A stretch of DNA of 64,000 bases, taken from contig JANOSD010000031.1 of NCBI GenBank assembly GCA_031415655.1, forward strand, positions 1 to 64,000. The letters run 5' to 3'. The DNA comes from JAKOVR01 sp031415655. GTDB taxonomy: Bacteria > Actinomycetota > Acidimicrobiia > Acidimicrobiales > Acidimicrobilacustridaceae. Below are positions 16,656 to 27,305 of this stretch, one piece after another; position 1 is the stretch's first letter; every line of letters starts with the position of its first letter. A program made the position numbers and the translations under genes. The notes under the pieces are model-generated. The model ran no database searches. It worked only from the letters and a program-made list of their open reading frames with translations, and was not told the origin of the DNA.

Positions 16656-16916
16656 ATGCCGGAGACCCCCGATATCAAGGCCATGCAGGATCAGGTCTTC
16701 GATTTGGTGAAGCGCAGTCAGGATGCGGTGCTCGAAGCCGGCCGCAGCTTTACCGACAGTGTGAGCCAACTCACCCCAGGAGACACGAGTGCCGTCGACG
16801 AACTCATCGATCGCGCCTTTGATCTCACCGAGCGGGTGCTCAACACCCAGCGGGAACTGGCGAAGTCCGTGCTGCGCACGGTAACCAAGCCGTTGTCGGG
16901 GGATGACGACGCCTGA
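16656..16916 (+). CDS. Small helical (phasin-like) hypothetical protein
   Basis: 86 residues with no signal peptide or membrane helix. The sequence is strongly amphipathic-helical (QDQVFDLVKRSQDAVLEAGR; later DLTERVLNTQRELAKSVLRT). Heptad-like spacing of hydrophobics suggests a coiled coil or phasin-like bundle. GAGGAG 5 nt before ATG 16656 supports the start. It lies between the divergent exporter operon and pknB. The phasin comparison is structural resemblance only. Confidence 0.65.
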   Translation: MPETPDIKAMQDQVFDLVKRSQDAVLEAGRSFTDSVSQLTPGDTSAVDELIDRAFDLTERVLNTQRELAKSVLRTVTKPLSGDDDA

Positions 16917-17014
16917 CCGCCTGATCGCCGCTCTACCCGAAGGCCTACCCGGATAGCGAACGCCGTCGTGGGTGATGGGAGCGCAGGTGGGTGGGTCGGT
17001 AGTCTTGCGAAGTT

Positions 17015-18847
17015 ATGTCGCAACCCGGACCCACCGTCTTCAACGAACGTTATGAGCTCCACCGAAAGCTGGCTCGGGGCGGTATGTCCGACGTCTACTT
17101 GGCCCGAGATCTCCTCCTCGATCGCCCGGTCGCGGTCAAGGTACTTTTCTCCGAGTACGCGAAGGACGAAACTTTCGTCGAGCGTTTCCGCCGCGAAGCG
17201 CAGGCCGCCGGCAACCTCAACCATCCGAACATCGTGGCCATCTACGACTGGGGTCAGCAGGCGGGCACCTACTTCATTGTGATGGAGTACGTGGAAGGGC
17301 GCAGCCTGGCGGAGATCATCCGCAGTGAAGGACCGCTGCATCCCCGTCGGTCGGCCGAGATTGCCGCCGATATGGCCGCAGCACTCGGTTTTGCCCACAA
17401 GAACGGTGTTGTGCACCGAGATGTGAAGCCGGGAAACGTGTTGATCTCGTCGAACGGCGTGGTGAAGATGGCCGACTTCGGCATTGCCCAAGCGCTGTCG
17501 GCGAGCCAGACCACGCTCACCCAGGCCGGATCGGTGATGGGGACGGCGGCCTACTTCTCGCCGGAGCAGGCGCAGGGCAAGCCGGTGGACCCGCGGTCCG
17601 ACCTCTACTCACTGGGTTGCGTTCTCTACGAGATGCTCACCACCCGCCCCCCGTTTACGGGCGACACGCCGGTCGCTATCGCGTACAAACACGTGCAGGA
17701 AGCGCCGGTTCGCCCCTCGGCACTTGGTGTTTCGGTGCCGCCAGAGCTTGAGGCCATCGATATCAAGCTCCTCCAGAAACCCCCCTCGGCGCGCTATCCC
17801 TCGGCCGAAGACGTACGCACCGATCTTCGCAACTTCCTCGAAGGCCAACCCGTGGCAGCGATGGCCGGCGCCGCCGCGGCCGGTGCGGCAGCGGGAGCGA
17901 TGGCTGGAACGGCGATGTTGCCGCGCACCACGGTCGGTGCGCCTGCCGGTGTACGTCCGCCCCAAGCCGCGCCCGAGCACTACGCAGTTCCCCCGCGTCG
18001 CTCGCGAGCCACCGGGTGGATCGCCGCGTTCATGTTGCTGCTGCTCGTGGGGTTTGCCGTCGGTGTCGTCTACTACGCCAGAAACCTGAGCAAGGAGACT
18101 GGCGCTCGTCGGGTGGACGTCGCGGGCGTGGTGAACCTTCCGCTCTCCGATGCGCAGAAAATCCTCGAAGCCCAGGGGCTGAAGTTCACCATGCTGAACG
18201 AGCAAAACGACTCCGTAGCCCCGGGAACCGTCACCGACCAGGATCCCAAGAGCGGCACTTCGGTGGATTCGGGATCCACGGTGAAGCTCAAGGTCAGTGG
18301 CGGAATCGGCCAGGGCGAGGTACCCGACGTCATCGGTCTCACCGAGGTCAATGCGCGCGCTCGGCTCGACCAAGAGAAGTTCAACGTGAGCGTGCTGCGT
18401 CAAAACGACAACACCGTGGCCAAGGATTTGGTCATCAAACAGGATCCCGGCCCGCGAGAAAAGCGTGATCGGGGCGCCACCGTCACGATCGTCGTGAGCG
18501 ATGGCAAGGCTGAAGTGGTGCTGCCAGATGTGGCCGGCAAGAGTTCGCAGACCGCGAAGAACGACCTGGCGGCGAAGGGCTTCAAGGTCACCACCAGCGA
18601 CCAGTCGTCCGAAACGGTGCCCGCCGGCACGGTCATCGGCACCAACCCGGCGGGCGGCACGAAGGTCCCACCAGAATCGCCAGTAGTGATCTTGGTTTCC
18701 AGCGGTCCGGCGCCTACGACCACCGCAAGCACCGAGGCGCCCACCACGACCGCCACGACGGTCGCCCCGCCAACCACCCCTGTTCCGCCCACGTCGAAGC
18801 CCCCGGTCACCACTGGTCCCGGCACCACCAAACCCAAACGGTCCTAG
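17015..18847 (+). CDS. pknB: Ser/Thr protein kinase with PASTA repeats (PknB/StkP type)
   Basis: A 610-residue membrane kinase of the peptidoglycan-sensing family. The kinase domain is at ~residues 10-270: GGMSDVYLARD, Lys in RPVAVKVLF, the catalytic HRDVKPGNVL, DFGIAQAL, and MGTAAYFSPEQAQG in the activation loop. An Ala-rich juxtamembrane stretch leads to one helix (GWIAAFMLLLLVGFAVGVVY, ~334-353). Three extracellular PASTA domains follow (~368-433, 434-498, 499-563), each with a PDV or equivalent start, and then a Thr/Pro-rich tail. PASTA domains bind muropeptides and couple growth to cell-wall state. CrgA, a septation protein, is encoded ~9 kb away. Confidence 0.95.
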   Translation: MSQPGPTVFNERYELHRKLARGGMSDVYLARDLLLDRPVAVKVLFSEYAKDETFVERFRREAQAAGNLNHPNIVAIYDWGQQAGTYFIVMEYVEGRSLAEIIRSEGPLHPRRSAEIAADMAAALGFAHKNGVVHRDVKPGNVLISSNGVVKMADFGIAQALSASQTTLTQAGSVMGTAAYFSPEQAQGKPVDPRSDLYSLGCVLYEMLTTRPPFTGDTPVAIAYKHVQEAPVRPSALGVSVPPELEAIDIKLLQKPPSARYPSAEDVRTDLRNFLEGQPVAAMAGAAAAGAAAGAMAGTAMLPRTTVGAPAGVRPPQAAPEHYAVPPRRSRATGWIAAFMLLLLVGFAVGVVYYARNLSKETGARRVDVAGVVNLPLSDAQKILEAQGLKFTMLNEQNDSVAPGTVTDQDPKSGTSVDSGSTVKLKVSGGIGQGEVPDVIGLTEVNARARLDQEKFNVSVLRQNDNTVAKDLVIKQDPGPREKRDRGATVTIVVSDGKAEVVLPDVAGKSSQTAKNDLAAKGFKVTTSDQSSETVPAGTVIGTNPAGGTKVPPESPVVILVSSGPAPTTTASTEAPTTTATTVAPPTTPVPPTSKPPVTTGPGTTKPKRS

Positions 18848-19157
18848 GCCCGCCGCCCCCAAGTTGCGGCGCGCGCCGGCCTGAGAACCCGAAGATGGCA
18901 CCAACCATGTCGGGAGGGGTGGGGGTTTGGACCGCTTCGGGGCAACACCGCGGGATGCCTTCGGGAGGGGGCCTCGTGTGAAGGACGACCGATGGCGACG
19001 AGGGACAGGGGATCGGTCTTCTCGAACCCCTCGGCGTTCGCAAGGTCGCCCACGAGCGTCCTATCGGACTGACGATCGGGGTCGACCGATCCCCTAACCT
19101 CCGGGACTGGTCGATCCCGTTCCAGAACTGTTCCGGCGACAGCCGGTGGAGGACGTC
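18848..19157. other. Intergenic region between pknB and corA
   Basis: About 310 bases with no supported gene. An interrupted inverted repeat around 19075-19096 (GATCGGGGTCGACCGATCCCC) lies ~60 bp before the corA start and could be an operator or part of its leader. No magnesium-sensing leader structure was identified by eye. Confidence 0.4.
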
Positions 19158-20135
19158 ATGCCAGAATTGCGGAGTCGCGCCTACCGCAACGGGGAGCTCA
19201 TCGATGAGGATTTCCCGGTGGCAGCGGTGGAAGCCCACCTCTTGGAACTCGACACCGTGGTGTGGGTCGACTTCTGCGAGCCGAGCATTGCCGATCTCGA
19301 AGCGGTTGCCGCCGCGTTTGGATTGCACGAGCTGGCCGTCGAGGATGCGCTGGCACCGCATCAGCGTCCTCGTCTCGTCCGTTACGCCACGCACCTCTTC
19401 CTGTCGTGTCACGCCGTACAGGTCGACGCCGATCAGCAGTGTCTCGACGAAACCGGGATTGATGCTTTCGTCAACGATCGTTGGCTCGTCACCGTGCGCA
19501 AAGCGCCGACCTTTCGCATCGAGAGCGTCATGGAGCGGTGGGACCGTTCACCCGACCTGCGACGCGAGGGGGTTAGCTTCCTGCTGTACGGGCTTCTCGA
19601 CGTCATCATCGACGGCTACTTCGATGCGGTGGAGGAGTTCGACACGTTCTACGACACGATCAGTGAAGGGATCTTCGCCGAGACGCCACTGAACCCTGCC
19701 GATCAAAAGAACTGGTTCAACATGCGGCGAGCATTGGTGCGTTTCCACCGGCTCGCCATCCCGATGCGCGAAGCCGTGAGCACGCTGATGCGCCGGGAGC
19801 ATTCCGCGGTGTCGGAGGAGATGTACCCCTACTACCAAGACGTCTACGACCACATCCTCCGGGTGAGCGAGTCGTCCGACGCGTTGCGTGATCTCGTGAC
19901 CACCATCGTGGAAACCGACATCAGTCTGCGCGACTACCGACAGAACCTGATTATGAAGAAGGTCACGAGCTGGGCCGCAATCATCGCCGTGCCCACCCTC
20001 ATCACGGGGTGGTACGGCATGAACGTTCCGTACCCTGGATTCGCAGAGGCGTGGGGGGTCGTCGCGTCCGGCGGTCTCGTATTCGGAATCTCTGGCGCCC
20101 TTTACCTCAGCTTCAAACGCCGCGAGTGGCTCTAA
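19158..20135 (+). CDS. CorA-like magnesium/metal transporter
   Basis: 325 residues from ATG 19158 (the frame opens at GTG 19146). A long N-terminal cytoplasmic domain ends in a helix. Two C-terminal membrane helices follow, with the selectivity signature YGMN in GWYGMNVPYPGFAE between them and a short basic C-terminus (SFKRREWL). CorA family members form pentameric channels for Mg2+ or Co2+; some export zinc. No other metal-related gene is near. Confidence 0.9.
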   Translation: MPELRSRAYRNGELIDEDFPVAAVEAHLLELDTVVWVDFCEPSIADLEAVAAAFGLHELAVEDALAPHQRPRLVRYATHLFLSCHAVQVDADQQCLDETGIDAFVNDRWLVTVRKAPTFRIESVMERWDRSPDLRREGVSFLLYGLLDVIIDGYFDAVEEFDTFYDTISEGIFAETPLNPADQKNWFNMRRALVRFHRLAIPMREAVSTLMRREHSAVSEEMYPYYQDVYDHILRVSESSDALRDLVTTIVETDISLRDYRQNLIMKKVTSWAAIIAVPTLITGWYGMNVPYPGFAEAWGVVASGGLVFGISGALYLSFKRREWL

Positions 20136-20157
20136 CCCCTCCCAACGACAATGCGCG

Positions 20158-20205
20158 TTTTGGTAAGGGAGACGCATCAAAAGTGATGCGTCTCCCTTAC
20201 CAAAA
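20158..20205. terminator. Bidirectional hairpin between corA and thiC
   Basis: Perfect 21-bp arms (20158-20178 and 20185-20205) with a 6-nt loop lie between the convergent ends of corA (stop 20135) and thiC (20220). The arms begin with TTTT and end with AAAA, so each strand has T residues inside the stem rather than after it. Confidence 0.75.
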
Positions 20206-20219
20206 ACCCGGAATGGTGG

Positions 20220-22024
<1,805 letters not shown>

Positions 22025-22028
<4 letters not shown>

Positions 22029-22894
22029 GGAACGTCTCCGGTTGAGGATGAGGTTGGGGGTGCGACCGGGCGTGTTGTGCCCGCCTGCGCGCCCAGGTGG
22101 TGGATGGGGCCGTGGCCGGCGCCGAGATGCCATGGGGCACCGGCGGCAAGGCCACGTTGGACGAACTCGGTGGCGAGGTCGACGGCATCGCTGACGTCGT
22201 GACCGAGGGCGAGATTGGCGGCGATCGCCGACGCGAACGAACACCCGGTGCCATGGTTGTTGGCGGTGGCGATCCGGGGATGGGGAGCCTCGGTGATCCA
22301 ACCCGGGCCGGCATGGACGTCGACGACAAGGACCGGATCGTGATCGAGGTCGCCCCCCTTCACGATGATGGCGCCGGCGTTGGAGGCCTCGAGTTGGAGA
22401 AGGCTCGCGGCCTCGCGTTGGCGCGCCACGGTGGTAATCGGTTCGTCCCATCCGAGGAGTACGGCGGCTTCTCGGCAGTTGGGCGTGAACACATTGGCGA
22501 GCGGAAGGAGGAGTTCGCGGTAGGCCGCTTCAGCGTCGGGCTCGAGCAGTCGGGCGCCGCTCGAACTCACCATCACCGGATCGACGACCAACTTCGGCAA
22601 GCGGCCCGCCCGGGCGAGTTCGGCCACGACCTCGACGTTGGCAAGGGTGGCGAGCATGCCCGTCTTCACCGCCACCACCGGGAGATCGTCGAGCACGGCT
22701 TCGATCTGTTGGAGGAGGAACTCCGGAGGCGTGGCGAGCACGCCTCGCACCTCGTGGGTGTTCTGCGCAGTGAGGGCGCTGATGGCGGTACAGCCGTGCA
22801 CGCCGTGGGCATGGAACGTGGCGAGGTCGGCCTGGATGCCGGCCCCCCCGCCCGAATCCGATCCCGCGATCGTGAGTACCACGGGCGGCGTCAT
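22025..22894 (-). CDS. thiD: HMP/HMP-P kinase ThiD
   Basis: A 289-residue ribokinase-fold enzyme that phosphorylates hydroxymethylpyrimidine and its phosphate. The N-terminal VLTIAGSDSGGGAGIQAD and the C-terminal ATANNHGTGCSFASAIAANL (anion-hole Gly and catalytic Cys region) are diagnostic. It overlaps thiC and the upstream tenI-like gene by ATGA, so translation is coupled. The C-terminus extends ~20 polar residues past the fold. Confidence 0.95.
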
Positions 22895-23817
22895 CGCGCT
22901 GCCCGATTCCTGCGCGTGGTCCGAATGCTGCGCGGGGAACCTGTGTCGCTGAGGTGCGCATTGTCGTGCTGAGCGTCACCGTTTCGTTCCGCGGTCGGGC
23001 CGCGGGGCGCAAGGGGGTCGGCGGTGGCAGCCCGGAGTAGGTCGGCCGTGAGCGCGGCGGGGTCGTTCGCCCGCATGAGCGCACCCATCACCGCCACGCC
23101 ATCGGCCCCCGCCTGGCGGCAATCCCGTACATGCGCCGCCGTGTCAATCCCCCCCAGCGCGTACAGGCGCACCGGCACCGTTCGGCCGTTCCAGGCGGCC
23201 CACCCATCAAGCTCGGCTGCTTTGCGGCCAAGTCCATTGAGGCAAAGTGCGGGTCCGTATCCGGGTTTGGAAGCGGTCGCGAACACGGGCGACAGGGTGA
23301 CGTATCCGCAACCGTGGTCTACGGCGTCGAACATCTGGTCCTCTGCGTGAAACGACTCGCCCCATAGGTAACCGCGGCGGTCGACGGCCGTGAGGGCCCT
23401 TTTCAGCCGGCGCCGTTCCTGGTGACCTGCCCGCACCACATCTCCTGGGCCGCGCCCCGAACTCGCGAAGAGGTCGTATTGGCCGTGGTGCACTCCTGCC
23501 GCATCAAGGTCGGCGGCGAGATACTCGTCGCCGGCGATGATGAGTTGGCCGCCGACTTGCTGCAGCACATCTTTGATCGGCGCGCCGAAACGGTGCCGGT
23601 CGGCGCGGGGTAGGTCCTTTTCGCGGAGGACCACCGTCGTGGCCCCACCGTCGATGCAGGCGCTGACTTGCTGGACCAGCGTGCGCCCGGGGGGTACCTG
23701 CGTGCGGTCGGTGAACACGAGCACCCGGGAGATCATCACGGGTGGATGGTTCGGCTCACCGGCGCGCGGCGTCTGCACCTCGATGCGGCCGGGGTCTGCG
23801 AAGTCCGACGGGGTCAT
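22891..23817 (-). CDS. ThiE/TenI-family protein (probable TenI-like)
   Basis: 308 residues with a TIM-barrel core from ~residue 28 to 260: SRVLVFTDRTQVPPGRTL, TTVVLREKDLPRAD, YVTLSPVFATASKPGYGP and VRLYALGGIDTAAHVRDCR. It is the second ThiE-like protein of the operon. The other (26413-27132) is nearer to canonical thiamin phosphate synthase, so this one is more likely a TenI-type thiazole tautomerase or a divergent paralogue. N- and C-terminal extensions of ~25 and ~45 residues are low-complexity. It overlaps thiD by ATGA. An internal start at 23736 is also possible. Confidence 0.75.
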   Translation of the reverse strand: MTPSDFADPGRIEVQTPRAGEPNHPPVMISRVLVFTDRTQVPPGRTLVQQVSACIDGGATTVVLREKDLPRADRHRFGAPIKDVLQQVGGQLIIAGDEYLAADLDAAGVHHGQYDLFASSGRGPGDVVRAGHQERRRLKRALTAVDRRGYLWGESFHAEDQMFDAVDHGCGYVTLSPVFATASKPGYGPALCLNGLGRKAAELDGWAAWNGRTVPVRLYALGGIDTAAHVRDCRQAGADGVAVMGALMRANDPAALTADLLRAATADPLAPRGPTAERNGDAQHDNAHLSDTGSPRSIRTTRRNRAAR

Positions 23818-23836
23818 GAGGCCCCTCGGATGGTGT

Positions 23837-23895
23837 GCGCCGAACCTGTGTCGCTCAGCCCGACTATTTCCGGCTCACCGTCGCAGGTTCGGCGC
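23837..23895 (-). promoter_or_regulatory. Hairpin in the thiG/tenI-like spacer
   Basis: The only sizeable gap inside the thiamin operon (23818-23932) holds an inverted repeat, GCGCCGAACCTG (23837-23848) against CAGGTTCGGCGC (23884-23895). It could be an intra-operon processing, attenuation or stability element. Confidence 0.45.
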
Positions 23896-23932
23896 GCCGC
23901 AATTGCCAGCGCCACCGAGCGAGGTCGGCGGG

Positions 23933-24742
23933 TCATGACGGGAGCTCGGGGAGGCCGGCGAAGGAGGTGGACGCTTCGGCGTAGAGCTTGCGGGGGATGC
24001 GGCCGGCGAGACGGGCGAGACGGCCACCCGCAACGGCGTGACGCATGGCCATCGCCATCCGAACCGGATCGTCGGCGCGGGTGACGGCGGTGGCGAGGAG
24101 GACAGCATCGCATCCGAGCTCCATGGCGAGGGCGGCATCGGACGCCGTGCCGATCCCGGCGTCGAGCACGATCGGGCACGACACCATCTCCCGAATGATG
24201 GCGATGTTGTACGGGTTGCGAATGCCCGAGCCGGATCCGATCGGCGACCCCAATGGCATCACGGCGGCACAGCCGATCGCTTCGAGCCGCCGGGCCACCA
24301 CCGGATCGTCGGTCGTGTAAGGCAACACCACGAAACCGTCGTCGACCAATGCCTCGGCCGCATCACACAACTCCGTGACGTCGGGTAGCAGCGTGCGATC
24401 GTCGCCGATCACTTCGAGTTTGATCCAGTTGGTTTCGAAGGCGTCGCGAGCGAGTTTGGCGGTGAGGACAGCTTCGGCCGCGGTGTAACAACCCGCGGTG
24501 TTGGGAAGCACCCGTGCGCCCACTCGCTCCACAACGTCCATCACTCCGCCAGTGACCCCGGCGGTGGGATCGAGCCTGCGTAGGGCCACCGTGGTGAGCT
24601 GGGTACCGGACGCCACCAGCGCCGCTTCGAGCACGCCAAGGCTGGGTGCGCCCCCCGTCCCCGTGATGAGTCGTGAGGTGAAACGTTCGCCGGCGATTAC
24701 GAGATCGTCGTCGGGGAGCGGGAAGTTGGCGGCAGCGTTCAC
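23933..24742 (-). CDS. thiG: Thiazole synthase ThiG
   Basis: A 269-residue TIM-barrel enzyme that builds the thiazole phosphate from deoxyxylulose phosphate, glycine imine and ThiS-thiocarboxylate. Motifs: SRLITGTGGAPSLGVLEAAL, the Schiff-base Lys in NWIKLEVIGDD, VMPLGSPIGSGSGI and PIVLDAGIGTASDAALAMEL. GTG 24742 is chosen because AGGGAGG lies 5 nt upstream and thiS ends 1 bp before it. The frame extends into thiS. Confidence 0.95.
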   Translation of the reverse strand: MNAAANFPLPDDDLVIAGERFTSRLITGTGGAPSLGVLEAALVASGTQLTTVALRRLDPTAGVTGGVMDVVERVGARVLPNTAGCYTAAEAVLTAKLARDAFETNWIKLEVIGDDRTLLPDVTELCDAAEALVDDGFVVLPYTTDDPVVARRLEAIGCAAVMPLGSPIGSGSGIRNPYNIAIIREMVSCPIVLDAGIGTASDAALAMELGCDAVLLATAVTRADDPVRMAMAMRHAVAGGRLARLAGRIPRKLYAEASTSFAGLPELPS

Positions 24743-24743
24743 G

Positions 24744-24986
24744 TCATCCTCCCTGGGCAGCGACGAGCAACTCGATGCGGTCACCATCGGCGACGGTCAC
24801 ATCTCCCCACGTGGACCGGGGGACCACCTCGGCGTTGCGAGCGACGGCGGTACCCCGTGATGACGCTCCGGCGTGGGTGACGACGTCGGCGATGGTGCTC
24901 CCCATTGGCAGCTCCGTGGCGGCGCCGTTGATCGTGACGGTGATTCGGGCCGCGGCAGGCGGTGTCTGATCAGTGGAGGAGTTCAT
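24744..24986 (-). CDS. thiS: Sulfur carrier protein ThiS
   Basis: An 80-residue ubiquitin-like carrier ending in Gly-Gly (LLVAAQGG). Its C-terminus is adenylated and thiocarboxylated to give sulfur to ThiG. The family N-terminal pattern ITVTINGAATELPMGSTIAD is present. It overlaps thiO by ATGA and is followed at once by thiG. No ThiF adenylyltransferase is in the window, so that step must be encoded elsewhere. Confidence 0.93.
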   Translation of the reverse strand: MNSSTDQTPPAAARITVTINGAATELPMGSTIADVVTHAGASSRGTAVARNAEVVPRSTWGDVTVADGDRIELLVAAQGG

Positions 24987-26416
24987 GAGGCGGCACCAGC
25001 GGAAAGTGCGTGTCGAGGTGGTACCGCAGGGCGGTGGGCCACGTTGACGAGCGGCGGGCGCTCGGGATCGACAACCGAGTCGGGAGCTGGGTCGAATCGT
25101 TGGGGCGACACGACCGAAGCGAACGCCGCCAGCTCACGCACCACTTCGGGGGCGCCGTCCCCTCCCGTTTGGCAGCCGAGCATCGATGCCACGAGGTCGG
25201 CCGTGATCGGCGCCAGCAGTACGCCATTTCGATGATGGCCCGCTGCCGCGATCACTCCCGGGGCTACCTCGCCGATGATCGGCAGATTGTCGGGCGTGCC
25301 CGGACGGAGGCCGGCGGTGGCCTCCACGAACGTGGCTTCGGCCAGGCCCGGCAACAGTTCCCATGCTCGATCGAGCAACTCTCGCACCGCGCCAGCGGTG
25401 ACTCGGGTGTCGAAGCCCAACTCTTCGGTGGTGGCACCGATGGCGATCTCGCCGTGTGACCGCGGGATGACGTAGACCTCGGCGCCCCGCACCGTGCGGG
25501 TGGGCATCACTGCGGAGGCAATGGCTTGCACACGAACGATCTGGCCCTTTACCGGGCGAACCGGGAGCGGTGGCACCAGGGAACCGCCGGCGAGGTAGAT
25601 CGCCAATCGGCCGCTGTAGGCACCGTTGCAAATCACCGCCGACGAGGCCGGCACGACACCGCCGTCATCGAGCCGGACGGCGACGGAGGATTCAGCCTCA
25701 CTGTCGGAGCCACGGGCAACGATCGAGGTGACGAGCCCTTCACGCAGTTCGATGTGGGGGCTGCGCTCGCAGGCTCGCCGCAATGCTTGGAGCAACAGCC
25801 GGTTGTCGATCTGATGATCGTCGGGCAGCCAGAGTGCGCCCCGAATAGTTGACGCGAGAGCGGGTTCCTTGGCCCGAGCCTGACGGGACGTGAGCCGCTC
25901 GACCATCCCTCCGAACCGCCGCTGCACATCGTGGAGTACGCCCAACTCCGTCGCGTCATCGGCATCGCGGGCCACCACAAGGGTGCCGTTGCGGGTGAGG
26001 CCGACAAGCTCGGCATCGTGCTGGGTGTCTTCGCCAGCAGTACCGCCAGCAGTAAATCCAGCAGTACCGCCGTTCGGAGTATGCCGAGCACGATGGCCGT
26101 CAGTACCGATAGCGTCGGCGAGCTCTTCGGCGAATCCTTGCCACCGAGCTGCCGACGCCATACCGAGGGCGATCAGATCCGGTTCGGTTTGGTGGGCCTC
26201 GGCGACGGGAGCGAGCATGCCGCCGGCAACCCACGATGCCCCGGAGTGAAGTTCGAAATCGGGATCGATCACGATGATTCGAGTTGTCCCACTGCCGGGA
26301 TCCGTTGCGCCGCCACCAAGCTCCGCAAGTCGCGACAGGTTCCAGGCGATCGAGAGCCCAATGACGCCGGCGCCGATCACGACGACCTGCGAGTCGGTCG
26401 ACGAACGATTGATCAC
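24983..26416 (-). CDS. thiO: Glycine oxidase ThiO
   Basis: A 477-residue FAD-dependent amino acid oxidase that makes the glycine imine used by ThiG. The N-terminal dinucleotide-binding motif is VVVIGAGVIGLSIAWNLS. The C-terminal block is TAGLRPGTPDNLPIIGEV, with a downstream GHHRNGVLLAPITADL. An insertion rich in Gly/Thr (~residues 105-125, encoded by short GCAGTACC-type DNA repeats near 26035-26070) makes it longer than usual. Overlap by ATGA with both neighbours places it firmly in the operon. Confidence 0.92.
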   Translation of the reverse strand: MINRSSTDSQVVVIGAGVIGLSIAWNLSRLAELGGGATDPGSGTTRIIVIDPDFELHSGASWVAGGMLAPVAEAHQTEPDLIALGMASAARWQGFAEELADAIGTDGHRARHTPNGGTAGFTAGGTAGEDTQHDAELVGLTRNGTLVVARDADDATELGVLHDVQRRFGGMVERLTSRQARAKEPALASTIRGALWLPDDHQIDNRLLLQALRRACERSPHIELREGLVTSIVARGSDSEAESSVAVRLDDGGVVPASSAVICNGAYSGRLAIYLAGGSLVPPLPVRPVKGQIVRVQAIASAVMPTRTVRGAEVYVIPRSHGEIAIGATTEELGFDTRVTAGAVRELLDRAWELLPGLAEATFVEATAGLRPGTPDNLPIIGEVAPGVIAAAGHHRNGVLLAPITADLVASMLGCQTGGDGAPEVVRELAAFASVVSPQRFDPAPDSVVDPERPPLVNVAHRPAVPPRHALSAGAAS

Positions 26417-27132
26417 GAACGCCCCCCGCCGGCGGGAAGCGCGTCGAGGAATGCGTCCACGGCATCGGCCACGGACGGCGCGCCGAACACGGCGTTGATC
26501 ACGGCCACACCCCAGGCGCCAGATTCGACCAACGACGTCACATGAGAGACCTCGACCCCGCTGATGGCAAACACGGGAAGCGACACGGCCGAGCAGATCC
26601 TTTCGATGCCAGCCAGTCCGATCGGCTCGGCAACGGCCAAAACCTTGGACCCGGATGTGAAGACCGGCCCGACGCCTAGATAGGTGGCGCCGTCATCTTC
26701 TGCTCGCCGTGCTTCGTCGATCGTGCGGGCAGTGGCACCCACGATGGCGTCGGGATCGATTAGCTCGCGCACCACATCGACCGGGAGATCGTCGGCTCCG
26801 ACGTGCACGCCGTCGGCCCCGAGCGCCATGGCTACGTCCACTCGATCGTCGATGATCAGGGTGGCCTCAAACTCGGCGCAGGCCATCTCGAACGGCTCGC
26901 TCCGGCGGAAGAGTTCGGCATCGGTAAGGGTTTTGGTGCGGAGCTGGAGCCACTGGGCGCCGGCGCCGAGGGCGGCCACGACCTTGCGCACGAGCGCTTC
27001 GGGATCGTCACACGCCAACTCGGGCGTGATGAGTTGCAGGCGGGGTAGTCGGAAGGGGGCATCGCCACCGTCGGTGATCGGGAGCGAACCGGTCGACTCT
27101 TTGGGATGGCTCACGTCTTTGGGATGGCTCAC
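26413..27132 (-). CDS. thiE: Thiamin phosphate synthase ThiE
   Basis: A 239-residue TIM barrel joining HMP-PP and thiazole phosphate. Motifs: LQLITPELA, QWLQLRTKTLTDAELF, TLIIDDRVDVAMALGADGVH, VGADDLPV and YLGVGPVFTSGSK. It is the first gene of the operon, directly under a TPP riboswitch. GTG 27132 has GGGAG 8 nt upstream, inside the riboswitch 3' end. A 16-bp direct repeat duplicates the start region (SHPKDVSHPKE), leaving a second in-frame GTG at 27114. Confidence 0.93.
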   Translation of the reverse strand: MSHPKDVSHPKESTGSLPITDGGDAPFRLPRLQLITPELACDDPEALVRKVVAALGAGAQWLQLRTKTLTDAELFRRSEPFEMACAEFEATLIIDDRVDVAMALGADGVHVGADDLPVDVVRELIDPDAIVGATARTIDEARRAEDDGATYLGVGPVFTSGSKVLAVAEPIGLAGIERICSAVSLPVFAISGVEVSHVTSLVESGAWGVAVINAVFGAPSVADAVDAFLDALPAGGGRS

Positions 27133-27134
27133 GT

Positions 27135-27235
27135 TGGTGCTCCCTTCGCCGGCATGATCCGGATCAGGTTCGGACGGTCCGGGGCGCGAACCCCGCTCTC
27201 AGCCCTCGACGTAGGGCTCCCGTGCAATCGCCTTC
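27135..27235 (-). promoter_or_regulatory. TPP riboswitch (THI element)
   Basis: The minus strand carries the conserved THI-box order: AGCCCT...AGGGCT hairpin, CTGAGA, a GC-rich variable stem (CGGGGTTCGCGCCCCG), then GAACCTGATCCGGATCATG and CCGGCGAAGGGAG. The GGGAG at the 3' end also serves as the thiE ribosome site, so ligand-driven closure should block translation start. That mode is inferred from the layout. The exact ends are approximate. Confidence 0.93.
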
Positions 27236-27305
27236 AGTCTACCCCACCCTTTGGGAACCTGGGCCGGGAGTTCCGCCCGCGCAACCAGCCAAATCAGCCT
27301 GCGAC

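Noticed and set aside
17609..18904. A 431-codon minus-strand frame
   Set aside because: Antisense to pknB; rich in Arg/Gly with no domain.
18844..19053. A 69-codon minus-strand frame between pknB and corA
   Set aside because: The first part looks faintly coding, but there is no ribosome site, no recognisable family, and the second half is Arg/Pro/Ala-rich as in shadow frames.
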